DNA of 64,000 nt from Enchytraeus crypticus (Eukaryota; Annelida; Clitellata; Enchytraeida; Enchytraeidae), in NCBI GenBank assembly GCA_905160935.1, contig CAJHZI010000265.1, forward strand, positions 255,001-319,000. The letters are read 5' to 3'. Under the pieces are notes generated by a model. It made no database searches. It had not been told where the DNA came from and saw only the letters and a program-made list of their open reading frames with translations. Every line of letters starts with the position of its first letter. The stretch's first letter is position 1. Both the position numbers and the translations under genes were made by a program. This document shows, piece by piece, positions 1 to 9,069 of the stretch.

Positions 1-252
1 TCAATATACATGTAGTTGCATGTGGTACTAATGATAATGTTGATTATAATAGTATGGACATTAATAGCAATAGCAGTAAATTGTCTATATTATCAATAGT
101 GATAATATTATTATATTAATTTTATTAATATAATTATAATAAGAATAATAATGATAATTATGATGATAATAATAATACTAGTAGTAAAAATAATAGCCTA
201 CTAATGCTACTAATGAAAAAAGAACTAAATATTAATAACATTAACACTAACT

Positions 253-292
<40 letters not shown>

Positions 293-1290
293 TATTTCAC
301 CGGTATTGCATAAGGTATTTACGTTAATGCTGGGCTAAAGCGTGTAGCTTTATCTTAGATTTCTCATTGCAATCTTAATGATTGCGTATTAATTATCTCT
401 GTAATGACTTTTGTGCGATGATTCTATTTGCTCTAAAAAAGCAATGCTAACAATGCAGTCGGTTTAGCTTTTGTTCGCAACAGCTTTTAGGTGCAGTCTG
501 ATATAACATAAATATTAACATTTAAATAGTTGCTTGGGAACACTCATTAGAAAAGTCAGAATATCTCTAGCCGGATGGAATCCATGAAAATTTCAGAAAA
601 TCAAAAATTTGCAAAATATTAAACTTTACAATTACACTGCATCGATTTCGGGAACATTAACATTTAGACATATGGTTTTATTAACTCGGATCATTTCACA
701 ATTTCGTATCTTTACTGTTTTCAACAGTGACTCTTATGCGATTTGAATGGAACAACCACAGGGTCGGTACTATAATTCGTCATATTGATTGTGGGTGAGG
801 GGTAGGTACGGCCCGTAACTATCTCCTACTGATGCTAATTTGAAAAATACAACAAATTCATTTAAAACATGGCGGAGCATTCTGGGTCGTCTTCCCCTAA
901 TTACTGATTTCTAACTCTGACCGCTGTTATTGATTAATGCTGAAATAATATTAGACGAACTCTATTGTGAAATTATTATTCATGGTGATATTTTCGCTCT
1001 TAATATCACTACTTTAAATCAGTATAGAGGTTATGGTCAATTTTTTAATCGGCAGTCATGTGAATGTGCAATAAATTATTGTCTAATCAAATCTTCCAGA
1101 AAAAACTGCATGCAGGAGTTCTATTCATCTTCTAATCGGTTGTTTAGAATAACTAAACATTACCTGGTGCTCTTCACACTGAGTACTTGATCAATGATCA
1201 TCTGGGAGATTTCTGTCGCTGGCATTTTATTGAAGATTAAAGATATAACGTCTGGTTCTTATCCAAATAATAACATAATAAGAATAATAA

Positions 1291-1375
1291 TCATCATCAT
1301 CGTCTTCCCTTAAATCGCAGTGTAACCAGGGTCGGGATACGAATAGACTTGATCCATTCGTTTAAGTTTTTGTAG
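1291..1375 (-). repeat. Fragment of GAT-tailed dispersed repeat (family S4)
   Basis: It has a CATCATCATC tail followed by CTTCCCTTAAATC...AACCAGGGTCGGGATACGAATAGACT. This is the reverse complement of the 3' end of the S4 family seen best at 30213-30500 and 33885-34111. Confidence 0.6.
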
Positions 1376-1417
1376 TTAGGTTTTTGTATTTACTAAGTTT
1401 TAATAATAATAATAATA

Positions 1418-1560
1418 AGATAATAATAACAACAACAATAAGGACGCTACTGTCGTCTGTGACAACATCAAGCAGTATTGAGACAAATTCAGGCCGATGA
1501 GCAGAAAGAAGGTTCAAAACGGTGCAAATTCCAAAATCCAGAAAACCAGCCCAACGACAA
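1418..1560 (+). repeat. Dispersed repeat with (AAC)n head (family S5)
   Basis: An AACAACAACAAT tract is followed by the signature GTGACAACATCAAGCAGTATTGAGACAAATT and AAGAAGGTTCAAAACGGTGCAAATTCC. The same order recurs at 40042-40177 and 40543-40680, and more diverged at 14627-14860. Confidence 0.6.
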
Positions 1561-1771
1561 AGGGGATTAAAGAAAAAGAGGTTTACGACATCAGAGTAGT
1601 ATGCTAGCCACTATTGTCTAGCATGCCTGACTATATCAGTCGTATTATACGGATTGCTTTGTTCTTCTTCGCCCATTATATTATTATTCGTATACGCGAA
1701 GGATTTGAAGAAGCATAGGCTTTAATTGTGATTATTCTATTATAGCCTTTATTGCTGCATTCTATACTATT

Positions 1772-1775
1772 ATAA
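1772..1775 (+). repeat. Target site duplication ATAA, left copy
   Basis: ATAA directly abuts the left LTR and is repeated as ATAA at 12386-12389 directly after the right LTR. A 4-bp duplication is usual for Ty3/Gypsy integrases. Confidence 0.85.
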
Positions 1776-2974
1776 TGTTGCTTCTATCAAGCGCTGCCGG
1801 CCGTTGACGAGCAACGGAGGCCGCCGCTAATCTGGGGGAGGGCGGTGCTTCCCTCGGGTAACAGTCGGAGAATACCGACATCTCGGGGAAGCCGCTGGCG
1901 GTACCCGCCGTAATGACCGAGCGCCTAGTATCGATAGCCTGGCGGTTGTCGGTAGTCGCCAAGAATTTGGCGGTTGGCGGTCGGTTGGCGGTTATCGCCA
2001 TGATTTCAGGGCGCCTATCGTCAACAGCCTGGCGGCAGTCGGCTGCCGCTAGGCGGTTGGCGGTTGGCAGTAGTCCGTCGAGAGGTTCTCCCAGGACGGA
2101 CTCTGCACGATCGGGGCTGCTCGACCCCGTCGGAATCATAGGCTCTTGCCTACTATCGCATATTATTATATTATGTGGAAATAATGTTTGTGTAAACTGG
2201 ACTGCCAATTCACCTTGGCTAATGTCGCCAGCACCACCTGGTGATTCTCTGGCGGAGAGGTTAGCCCTCGATGAGAGAGGTTCTGGCTCTATTATTCCTA
2301 TGTGCCTTTGTTTGCCTAAGTGAGTACCGTTGTCGGCCTTGGGCTGTTCGTTGACTGAGGGGTGAACCTCATATGCCCCGACGTCAGGTATACCGTCTAC
2401 GACTGGCAGGTCCATAGCCTGTATGGATTAGATTGGGTGTATAAATAAATGAGCTGTTAATTTAGTAACGACCATGAGACATTAATTAAGTACTTATACG
2501 TAGTAGGTTTCTTGCACGACGGAGGCCGGACACTCTGAGGGATATCAGCTGGGCGGTTAGGTAGATCACTTATTATGATTACTTATTTTAAGTCAGCCTA
2601 ATTACCGTACTTTAAGTCTCAGTATTTATAGACACCAACACGTGTTTTAAGTCGTAGAGTTTAGGTTTATTAAAGGTACTTAATAACTAGCAAACGATAT
2701 CGCTATCACAACAACAGTCTTTAACGTAACAGTTTTTATCGACCGCCTAACCTAAACGCTCGCGTACGTCTCGACTAAGCAGAGACCGTGAAGAGACGAC
2801 TATGTTGACTTGGCAACGACTAGTGAGTGGAGTTTCTTTCTTTCTTTAACCGCCAAGCGACACCGCTATATATACCACCTCAGGCCTAACGGCCTACAAG
2901 ACAGCGTCGCGCAGTCAGACCTAGAAAGGCCGCAATGATTCGAGTTCGAATCAACATAAGCGAAGTTCGCAACA
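1776..2974 (-). repeat. 3' LTR of the retrotransposon
   Basis: This 1199-bp copy starts TG and ends CA with the short inverted ends TGTTGC/GCAACA. It matches 11187-12385 except for about five substitutions. It still carries the first ~213 codons of gag (ATG at 2413-2415), but here the frame runs out of the LTR into flanking DNA and stops at 1762, so no Gag is made from this copy. On the minus strand a TATATATA box (2867-2874) and an AATAAA (about 2666-2671) imply U3, a short R and an unusually long U5. Confidence 0.93.
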
Positions 2975-2992
2975 CACTCCCCCCCTCAAAAG
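2975..2992 (-). promoter_or_regulatory. Polypurine tract next to 3' LTR
   Basis: Read on the minus strand, this is TTTTGAGGGGGGGAGTG immediately before the 3' LTR. A purine run in this position primes plus-strand DNA synthesis in LTR elements. Confidence 0.8.
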
Positions 2993-3771
2993 AGGCAGCT
3001 ATGCCGATCCGCTGAACATCAGTGCGGACTTCGCTATTTGCACAGCCATACCAAATTTCTAAATAAAGTTATATCATTACTAATTATTAACGTTTCTTAA
3101 ATTTCTTCACACACAATCTTACTACTACCTTACGCTGACGAGGGTAACTAACATGTCATTATTACGTATGAGTAATTAACAGAACAAAACGCGCAGTTTA
3201 TCATCTCTGGACTTCTAAATGTCTATGGCTTTCGGGTTGCTGCATAAATCGGCACCTATCCGATTCTCAGACTACCACTGACATTATTATTCCGAAACAT
3301 AATCATGCTCAATTTCACCAATGTCTGAAGAGATCTTAGAATCGCTCTTTAAAGCACAAAAATAAACGAACATCCACTTTATAATAACGTCATGGAGACT
3401 ATGTTGCCTTAATAACAAACAACAAGGAGAGCTTAAACACTAAAAATACAAAGAAAACGTATCAAGGAAAGTCTTTCAGTTTAGCCGATCGCAATATAAA
3501 ATCAGACTTAAAAAATAATGATTCACATCCCATCTAACACGAGCAAATCATATCGCTTAATTAACAAATGTTCACAGCTACGCATCATTTTCCGAACATC
3601 GCATCCTATTTCGATTAAAACTTACAGAGTTAATTAATTACTGACAATCTAAAAATATCAGTCTGCAATCCGCCTGCAATCCGTCGCTAAGAGACCATTG
3701 TCCTACCGCACATCAATACTCCAAGCACCAAGACTCTCAGGGAGGAACTTTCTCTGGAATGAAGGTGCTGC
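2975..3771 (-). other. Non-coding tract between third ORF and 3' LTR
   Basis: About 800 bp of AT-rich sequence lies inside the element with no open frame of note. It ends in the polypurine tract and probably forms the 3' untranslated part of the element's RNAs. Confidence 0.55.
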
Positions 3772-5448
3772 TTAAAGCGAAGAGAAAGAGACGGGAGGAG
3801 CATACGACGATTCAGCGTCAGCAAGAGTTCGCTGGAATCCTTGGTGATGACGGCGCGTCTCGACGATAAACTGATGCTTGAGTCTTCGACGGTCCTCGAG
3901 CACCGAGACCACATCGCTAGGGTCGGCCTCGGGGAAAACGGCCAGAATGGCGTTTCGACCACGAGCTGCATCCCACGGACGGCTGAGCGACGCTAATTCT
4001 CTGTCGACAATTAGACGCATCTCCTCCAAACGTCGCACGGTTCTCCTTGCCAACTCCGCAGCCTCATCCCGTCTGCGCTTATCGTCCATAACCAGGAATG
4101 AGATGTCATCATAGCTCGCTTTCACAGGACACAACTCGAATAGCTTATTGGCCCCTTCTAGATCCAACGCGGGACCCGGTCCAGCAGTCATGCCACGATA
4201 CCAAGATGCGGCGGCACGGAAAGCGACGGAAGTCAACTCGCCCGTCTGATTTGTAATCTCAACGGGGGCACCAACTGCTACCGTTTCGCTCGTCCCGATC
4301 TCCGATAACCCAACTATCATCACATCTATTGCACTACCAGCGTTCTCGCGAGCTGGACCTTTGTCGGTCGATGGAAGAACTGAAGGCTGTTCAGCAGGAG
4401 ACGAAACAAGAGGGGCAATCGGCGTGGGATCTGTGGCCTCTAACGGAGCGTCAGCGTCGTAATCATCTACACTCTCCACGTCCGCAACCGTAGAGAGGGA
4501 AGAGGGAGGAATAACATAGCTCTCGCCGGTGACAGCGCTCGCTCCAAACGTCTTTGTCGTAACGTCCGAAGCATTCAAACAACTCAGGTTACGACTGGGC
4601 TTAGGTTTCATAGGGACGTAGGAGTAACGCTTCTTCTCAAAAACTCTCCTTACGTCGTCAGCCGAAGAACTATCCTTCAAGAGTGTTTCGCTCGTCGTCC
4701 CATCGGAACGCGGGGCAGACTTGGGATCGGTATTAGTTGCTGTCGAAGGAAATATATCCAACTCCGAGATACCCACGACACCGGAGAGCTCCGTCACGTA
4801 ATCGTATACATCTTTTGATAGTAAGTTTTCTAAAGATGTTGACACCGTCGCGATTAACTCCGAGGAGGACGACACCGCTGCCACCCCTTCTCTGTCCTCT
4901 ACCGTATCTCGGACCTTACGATGCTCATCTCGTCGGTCCCGTTTTCCACGGTGACCGTCGTCTCTATCCCGAGACTTGCGACGAGGGTTCGTTAGAGAAG
5001 CGTCGTGGACTCGCTTCACAGAACGCGCGCCTCTTCCAATAGCGCGAGAGCGATCAGGCGGATCTACATACCTTTCCGGGTCGGAACCACGATGGTATTG
5101 AGGCACCTTGGACACCTGGCTTCGAATCCTTGGTGTAGGACTAGATCCCCTTCCCCTTGAAGTTGAAACACCGCAGTTTCTCTCGTTTCTATTTCCAGAT
5201 TCGCCAGTACCGTCGCGCAACTGCCCGATAGCCACCGCCAGGCTTTTGGCTCTCTGCCTTAACAGAACACGTATTTTATGCTCGCTCTCCATATGAATTA
5301 TGGTACTAGGGCCTCGGGTAAAGATGCGTTGACATATCTTACACTGGTAAAACCAGTCGTCAGGACCCTGAACTGCAGAGATGTATTCACTCGCCTGCCT
5401 CAAGTCCCTGTCCTCCGCTTCAGACCGTCCGGAACTCATCCTTCTCAT
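3772..5448 (-). CDS. Retrotransposon third ORF: C2H2 zinc-finger protein of unknown function
   Basis: This ORF follows pol in the same sense, in the place of an envelope gene, and encodes about 558 residues from the first ATG (5446-5448). Near the N-terminus it has a C2H2-type finger with spacing C-x2-C-x12-H-x4-H (C36, C39, H52, H57; core YQCKICQRIF). A very basic Arg/Asp/Lys-rich stretch follows at roughly residues 130-180 (for example RRKSRDRDDGHRGKRDRR), then long Ser/Thr/Pro-rich low-complexity sequence and a charged, probably helical C-terminal third. I see no signal peptide and no membrane segment, so it is not an envelope protein. A pyrimidine-rich AG (5470-5471) lies 22 nt before the ATG and could be the acceptor of a spliced subgenomic RNA. 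Nucleic-acid binding is an inference from the finger and basic region. I do not recognise the family. Confidence 0.75.
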   Translation of the reverse strand: MRRMSSGRSEAEDRDLRQASEYISAVQGPDDWFYQCKICQRIFTRGPSTIIHMESEHKIRVLLRQRAKSLAVAIGQLRDGTGESGNRNERNCGVSTSRGRGSSPTPRIRSQVSKVPQYHRGSDPERYVDPPDRSRAIGRGARSVKRVHDASLTNPRRKSRDRDDGHRGKRDRRDEHRKVRDTVEDREGVAAVSSSSELIATVSTSLENLLSKDVYDYVTELSGVVGISELDIFPSTATNTDPKSAPRSDGTTSETLLKDSSSADDVRRVFEKKRYSYVPMKPKPSRNLSCLNASDVTTKTFGASAVTGESYVIPPSSLSTVADVESVDDYDADAPLEATDPTPIAPLVSSPAEQPSVLPSTDKGPARENAGSAIDVMIVGLSEIGTSETVAVGAPVEITNQTGELTSVAFRAAASWYRGMTAGPGPALDLEGANKLFELCPVKASYDDISFLVMDDKRRRDEAAELARRTVRRLEEMRLIVDRELASLSRPWDAARGRNAILAVFPEADPSDVVSVLEDRRRLKHQFIVETRRHHQGFQRTLADAESSYAPPVSFSSL

Positions 5449-5469
5449 GGGCGACAACAGCGGATTTAC

Positions 5470-5500
5470 CTAATAAAAAAAATATTAAAAAAACACACAT
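5470..5500 (-). promoter_or_regulatory. Candidate 3' splice site before the third ORF
   Basis: The minus strand reads a long T-rich run ending TTTTTTTTATTAG, followed by GTAAATCCG and the third-ORF ATG 22 nt later. Vertebrate retroviruses and some Gypsy elements express their last ORF from a spliced RNA. A matching donor in the leader could not be assigned by eye. Confidence 0.45.
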
Positions 5501-5601
5501 ACACAATAAATCATTCTCATCGCGTCGCACTGTTTAATATGCCTTAACTCGCGCAGGGGTACGACGTTACCCTACGATGCACGTAATTGCATCGGAAACG
5601 G

Positions 5602-8600
5602 TTAACAGTCCTTAAAACGGACTGGACGACGGAGTCTTCTTCTCGGGCGAAGGCGGCTTCCGTGATCTTGGTTAGTAATTGGGCGCGGGTCCACCTCCGC
5701 TGCTATCTCTCCGTCACCTAGGTTCCTTCCGTATTCGCTCGTTATATCATTACCAGATGGCGGCGTAGCACACACCGTCGGTTCTTGACAAAGTTTATCG
5801 CTAGGCTGCCTGCTTAAGACCTTCCAGTCCATTACTTTTACTCCAGCTGCGAGCTTCAGCTTATCGACATGGACCGCGAATGGGCGCTTGTTTTTCGACG
5901 CTTGTATTATGTAATTCAGAGAGTTGATACGATTCATTACTCTAAATGGGCCTGTGTAGATGGCCTGCCACTTTGCAGAGAGCCTTCGGAACTTTCGTGG
6001 GCAGTAGTAATAAACCCACTGACCCACCTCAAAAGTTTTGGCTCTCACGCCGGCGTCGTATCTCTTCTTGCTTCTGACGGCGGCTCTCCCAATATTTTCG
6101 CGTACTAGTCGATAAGCTTTCTCCATTCTCCTTAAACGCTCGTTTACCCTTTCGCCGTACGTCCGTCGCGCGGCCTCTTCCGTCGGTTGTCCGTACATTA
6201 TTTCAAGAGCGCCATTACATTCGCGTCCGAACATAAGGTAGAATGGCGTGTACTTCGTCGCGTCATGCTCTGTAGCGTTGTATGCTACGGTCACGAAGGG
6301 TAGCCACTCATCCCAGTCCGTATGTTGGTCGGACACTACTTTTGCAAGCATGGCGTTTAATGTCCTGTGCCATCTTTCGATGCATCCATTCGCTCTTGGG
6401 TGGTAAGGCGTCGTGCGTACTTTCCTTATCTCTAACGCGTCGCACATTTCCCCCATCAGTTGTCCATCGAATTCTCTCCCTTGATCAGAGAGAATCTCAG
6501 TAGGAGTTCCCAACACGCTGAATATCTTATCTACGAGCACAGATACCACCGTGGCAGCGTCATGTCTAACTAGTGCTTGGGCGAATGTAAATTTGGTGAA
6601 TACGTCTATGCCCGTCAAGATATATTTATAACCATTCCGTGACACGGGATGGGGTCCGGTAATATCGATCGCCAGGCGAGACCAAGGGTTTCCAACCACA
6701 GTATGCCCTAACATTCCTTGCTTCGGGGGTTTACCTCTCTTATATCTGCTACATTTCATGCACTGCTGTATCTTATCTGATACCTGGCGTCTCATCCCAG
6801 GCCAGTAACAGGTCCTTTTCAATTTGGCAACTGTCCTTCTGATCCCCAGATGAGCGCCACCCCAACCCTGATGCGCCATATCAATGATACCTGCGCGATC
6901 GGCAACTGTGGGTACCACTTGAGGACACGACCTCTCTTCACTGATGAAAACCTCACGAAAAAGTTTCCCGTCTCTCACGGTCAAGCTTTCCTTTTGACTC
7001 CACAGAATCTGACCCTCGCTATCCAGATATGTGATTTGCTCATTTGTCGGCTCTCCGTCAGCCTGCAACAACGCCATTACTCTCTCCACAGTGTCGGTCT
7101 CAGCAGGATGATTGCCCCCATCCCCTTCCAATCTCTGAATCCGCTGTGAAACTGTATAAGCACTGGCTACTGCTACCGGCGTAGTTGTCGTCTCGATTAG
7201 TTCGTGCGGGCATTGGCGACAAGGCCTCCTGGACAAAGCGTCGGCGTTTCCATGCAAACGCCCAGGCCGATGCTGAACAGAAAAGTCGAAACTCCCAAGT
7301 ATCTCCAGCCATCGCGCCTGTTGTCCAATAGGCTCTGGTGTTCTGCGCAACCATTGCAGGGCGGCGTGATCAGTGCGTACTAGGAATTCCTGACCCAATA
7401 GGTAATGCTTAAAGTATCTCACATAGTTCACTACAGCCAGTAGCTCTCTCCGAGTGACACAATAGTTACTCTCAGGCTTTGACAGAGTCCTCGACGCGTA
7501 GGACACAACGCGTTCAACGCCATTTTGAATCTGCGATAATACTGCGCCGATCCCATACAAGCTGGCGTCAGTGTCCAGGATAAATTGTCCTTCTGGCTCC
7601 GGCATCGCTAGGACGGGAGCAGACGTCAAAGCTACCTTTAATGCGTTAAAGGACGCTTGACATTCAGGTGTCCACCGGAACTTGATCTTCGTTCCGGTTA
7701 GAGCGTGCAGCGGACTGGCAACGGAGGCGAATTCTGCTATAAATTTCCTGTAGTAGCTGCATAGGCCTAAGAAACTACGGACCTCTCCGACGTCCTTTGG
7801 CGTCGGCCACGCTCGTATTGACTCTATCTTAGCCGGATCCGTAGCAATGCCTTCTTCCGAAACAACATGCCCAAGGAAATTGACTTTCCGCTGCATTAAA
7901 TTGCACTTGGATGGCTTCAGTTTCAGATTCACCGCTCTAAGACGTTCAAAAACTAAACGAAGGCGTTCCATATGTTCTTGAATGCCTCGGCTGAATACAA
8001 TGATGTCGTCTAGGTAAACTAAACATACGTTATAGTCAAGACCGGCCATTGTCACTGCCATCAACCTTTGGAAAGTCGAGCCTGCGTTGCAAAGTCCAAA
8101 GGGCATCTTGGTGAAACGGTACAATCCAGACCTAGTTACAAACGCAGTCTTATCCTTGTGTGCCTCGTACATAGGGACCTGGTGATACCCCGAGCGTAGA
8201 TCAAATGTAGAAAACCATCGAGCACCATTTAGGGCGTCCAAACACGCATCGATGCGTGGAAGCGGAAACGAATCTTTGACCGTCTTCTCGTTAAGCATGC
8301 GAAAGTCAATACAGAAACGAGCTGATCCATCCTTCTTTGTCACTATGACGACGTTCGAAGCCCACGGGCTGGAGCATGGCTCTATCACTCCGGCTTTCAG
8401 CATTTCCTGCACCTGTTCATCAATAATTTTCTGCCGGGCAACGGGGTGTCTTCTGAGCTGTTGCCGGAATGGTCGATGTTCACCTGTCTCGATTGAGTGC
8501 AATGTTCTCTTTGCTCTGCCCAAATCTAGTGGACCCGACGAAAAGATATCCTGATACTCGGATACTAGCCTCGTAAGATCTCTCCCAACGTCGGCACCGA

Positions 8601-9066
8601 CTTGTTCTTCCACAGGATGGATTAGTTCTTGTAGATAAGCGGGGAGCTGAGAACTCATATTGTCGTCACCTTCCAAAGACCGGCCAACAACATTTATCAT
8701 AGCGGTCGAAGCATCCACCTCCTCGACCGTGTCTACTCTCACGACAGGTGCCAGCGTTCTTCCCTTCGGGATGGTGACCACACTTTTATTAAGATTCATT
8801 ATTCGCACAAACACCTGATTCGGATCGTTGCTGATTAGCGTCCGTGCTATCAGCACCCCGGGTTCTGGCTGAGAACACTCCACCATGAATCGCGAGTAAT
8901 CAAGTTCGCGGGGTCGGTATCCCCTTAACTGTGACTTTACCGCCCGTTCACATCTCGGCTCTATGCTTATGGTCTGCTCGGCCACCACCCTGGCCATCTT
9001 ACGAGCACCACCCGAGTGTAAAGCAATAGCAGCGCCGCCGATCATGACAGAGTTGTCAACCACGTT
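5602..9066 (-). CDS. pol: Retrotransposon Pol: RT, RNase H, integrase
   Basis: About 1154 codons in the same frame as gag, directly after its TGA. There is no ATG at the start, so it should be made as a Gag-Pol readthrough product. The N-terminal ~100 residues continue the end of the protease. Reverse transcriptase spans roughly residues 200-400, with FCIDFRMLN, MPFGLCNA and the catalytic YLDD near 352. RNase H lies at about 480-600 (DTDASLYGIG, TDHAALQWL). Integrase has an HHCC zinc region near 730-775, the D,D-35-E core with its Asp residues near 800 and 860 and its Glu near 897, and a GPF module near 1050. All key catalytic residues I can see are present. It ends at TAA 5602-5604. Confidence 0.93.
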   Translation of the reverse strand, partial: NVVDNSVMIGGAAIALHSGGARKMARVVAEQTISIEPRCERAVKSQLRGYRPRELDYSRFMVECSQPEPGVLIARTLISNDPNQVFVRIMNLNKSVVTIPKGRTLAPVVRVDTVEEVDASTAMINVVGRSLEGDDNMSSQLPAYLQELIHPVEEQVGADVGRDLTRLVSEYQDIFSSGPLDLGRAKRTLHSIETGEHRPFRQQLRRHPVARQKIIDEQVQEMLKAGVIEPCSSPWASNVVIVTKKDGSARFCIDFRMLNEKTVKDSFPLPRIDACLDALNGARWFSTFDLRSGYHQVPMYEAHKDKTAFVTRSGLYRFTKMPFGLCNAGSTFQRLMAVTMAGLDYNVCLVYLDDIIVFSRGIQEHMERLRLVFERLRAVNLKLKPSKCNLMQRKVNFLGHVVSEEGIATDPAKIESIRAWPTPKDVGEVRSFLGLCSYYRKFIAEFASVASPLHALTGTKIKFRWTPECQASFNALKVALTSAPVLAMPEPEGQFILDTDASLYGIGAVLSQIQNGVERVVSYASRTLSKPESNYCVTRRELLAVVNYVRYFKHYLLGQEFLVRTDHAALQWLRRTPEPIGQQARWLEILGSFDFSVQHRPGRLHGNADALSRRPCRQCPHELIETTTTPVAVASAYTVSQRIQRLEGDGGNHPAETDTVERVMALLQADGEPTNEQITYLDSEGQILWSQKESLTVRDGKLFREVFISEERSCPQVVPTVADRAGIIDMAHQGWGGAHLGIRRTVAKLKRTCYWPGMRRQVSDKIQQCMKCSRYKRGKPPKQGMLGHTVVGNPWSRLAIDITGPHPVSRNGYKYILTGIDVFTKFTFAQALVRHDAATVVSVLVDKIFSVLGTPTEILSDQGREFDGQLMGEMCDALEIRKVRTTPYHPRANGCIERWHRTLNAMLAKVVSDQHTDWDEWLPFVTVAYNATEHDATKYTPFYLMFGRECNGALEIMYGQPTEEAARRTYGERVNERLRRMEKAYRLVRENIGRAAVRSKKRYDAGVRAKTFEVGQWVYYYCPRKFRRLSAKWQAIYTGPFRVMNRINSLNYIIQASKNKRPFAVHVDKLKLAAGVKVMDWKVLSRQPSDKLCQEPTVCATPPSGNDITSEYGRNLGDGEIAAEVDPRPITNQDHGSRLRPRRRLRRPVRFKDC

Positions 9067-9069
9067 TCA
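9067..9069 (-). other. In-frame TGA between gag-protease and pol
   Basis: The TGA lies in the same frame as both ORFs, with no shift and no second stop. It falls a few residues after the ALLGQNW (ILG-type) motif that closes the protease fold. It could be a leaky stop that sets the Gag to Pol ratio, or a recent nonsense mutation. The base after TGA is A, not the C of the best-known leaky context. Confidence 0.9.

Larger units (their letters stand above)
1..1771. other. AT-rich flank without a recognisable gene
   Basis: This stretch is AT-rich, with AAT/ATA simple repeats at about 100-290 and 1395-1430. Partial copies of two dispersed repeats that recur later in the window lie at 1291-1375 and 1418-1560. 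An 86-codon open frame at 930-1190 has no family resemblance, no splice context and ordinary AT-rich composition, so I do not call it a gene. If the plus-strand gene at 16.5 kb has exons further upstream, this would be intron or intergenic DNA. Confidence 0.6.

Noticed and set aside
930-1190. 86-codon ORF near the window start
   Set aside because: Random AT-rich open frame with no supporting motif or splice context.
1762-2415. 217-codon ORF in the 3' LTR
   Set aside because: It is the LTR copy of the gag start that runs into flanking DNA. It lies downstream of the LTR poly(A) signal and is not a separate gene.
3772-5448. Envelope gene after pol
   Set aside because: The position fits, but there is no signal peptide, transmembrane helix or Cys-rich ectodomain. 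It is a C2H2 finger protein instead.
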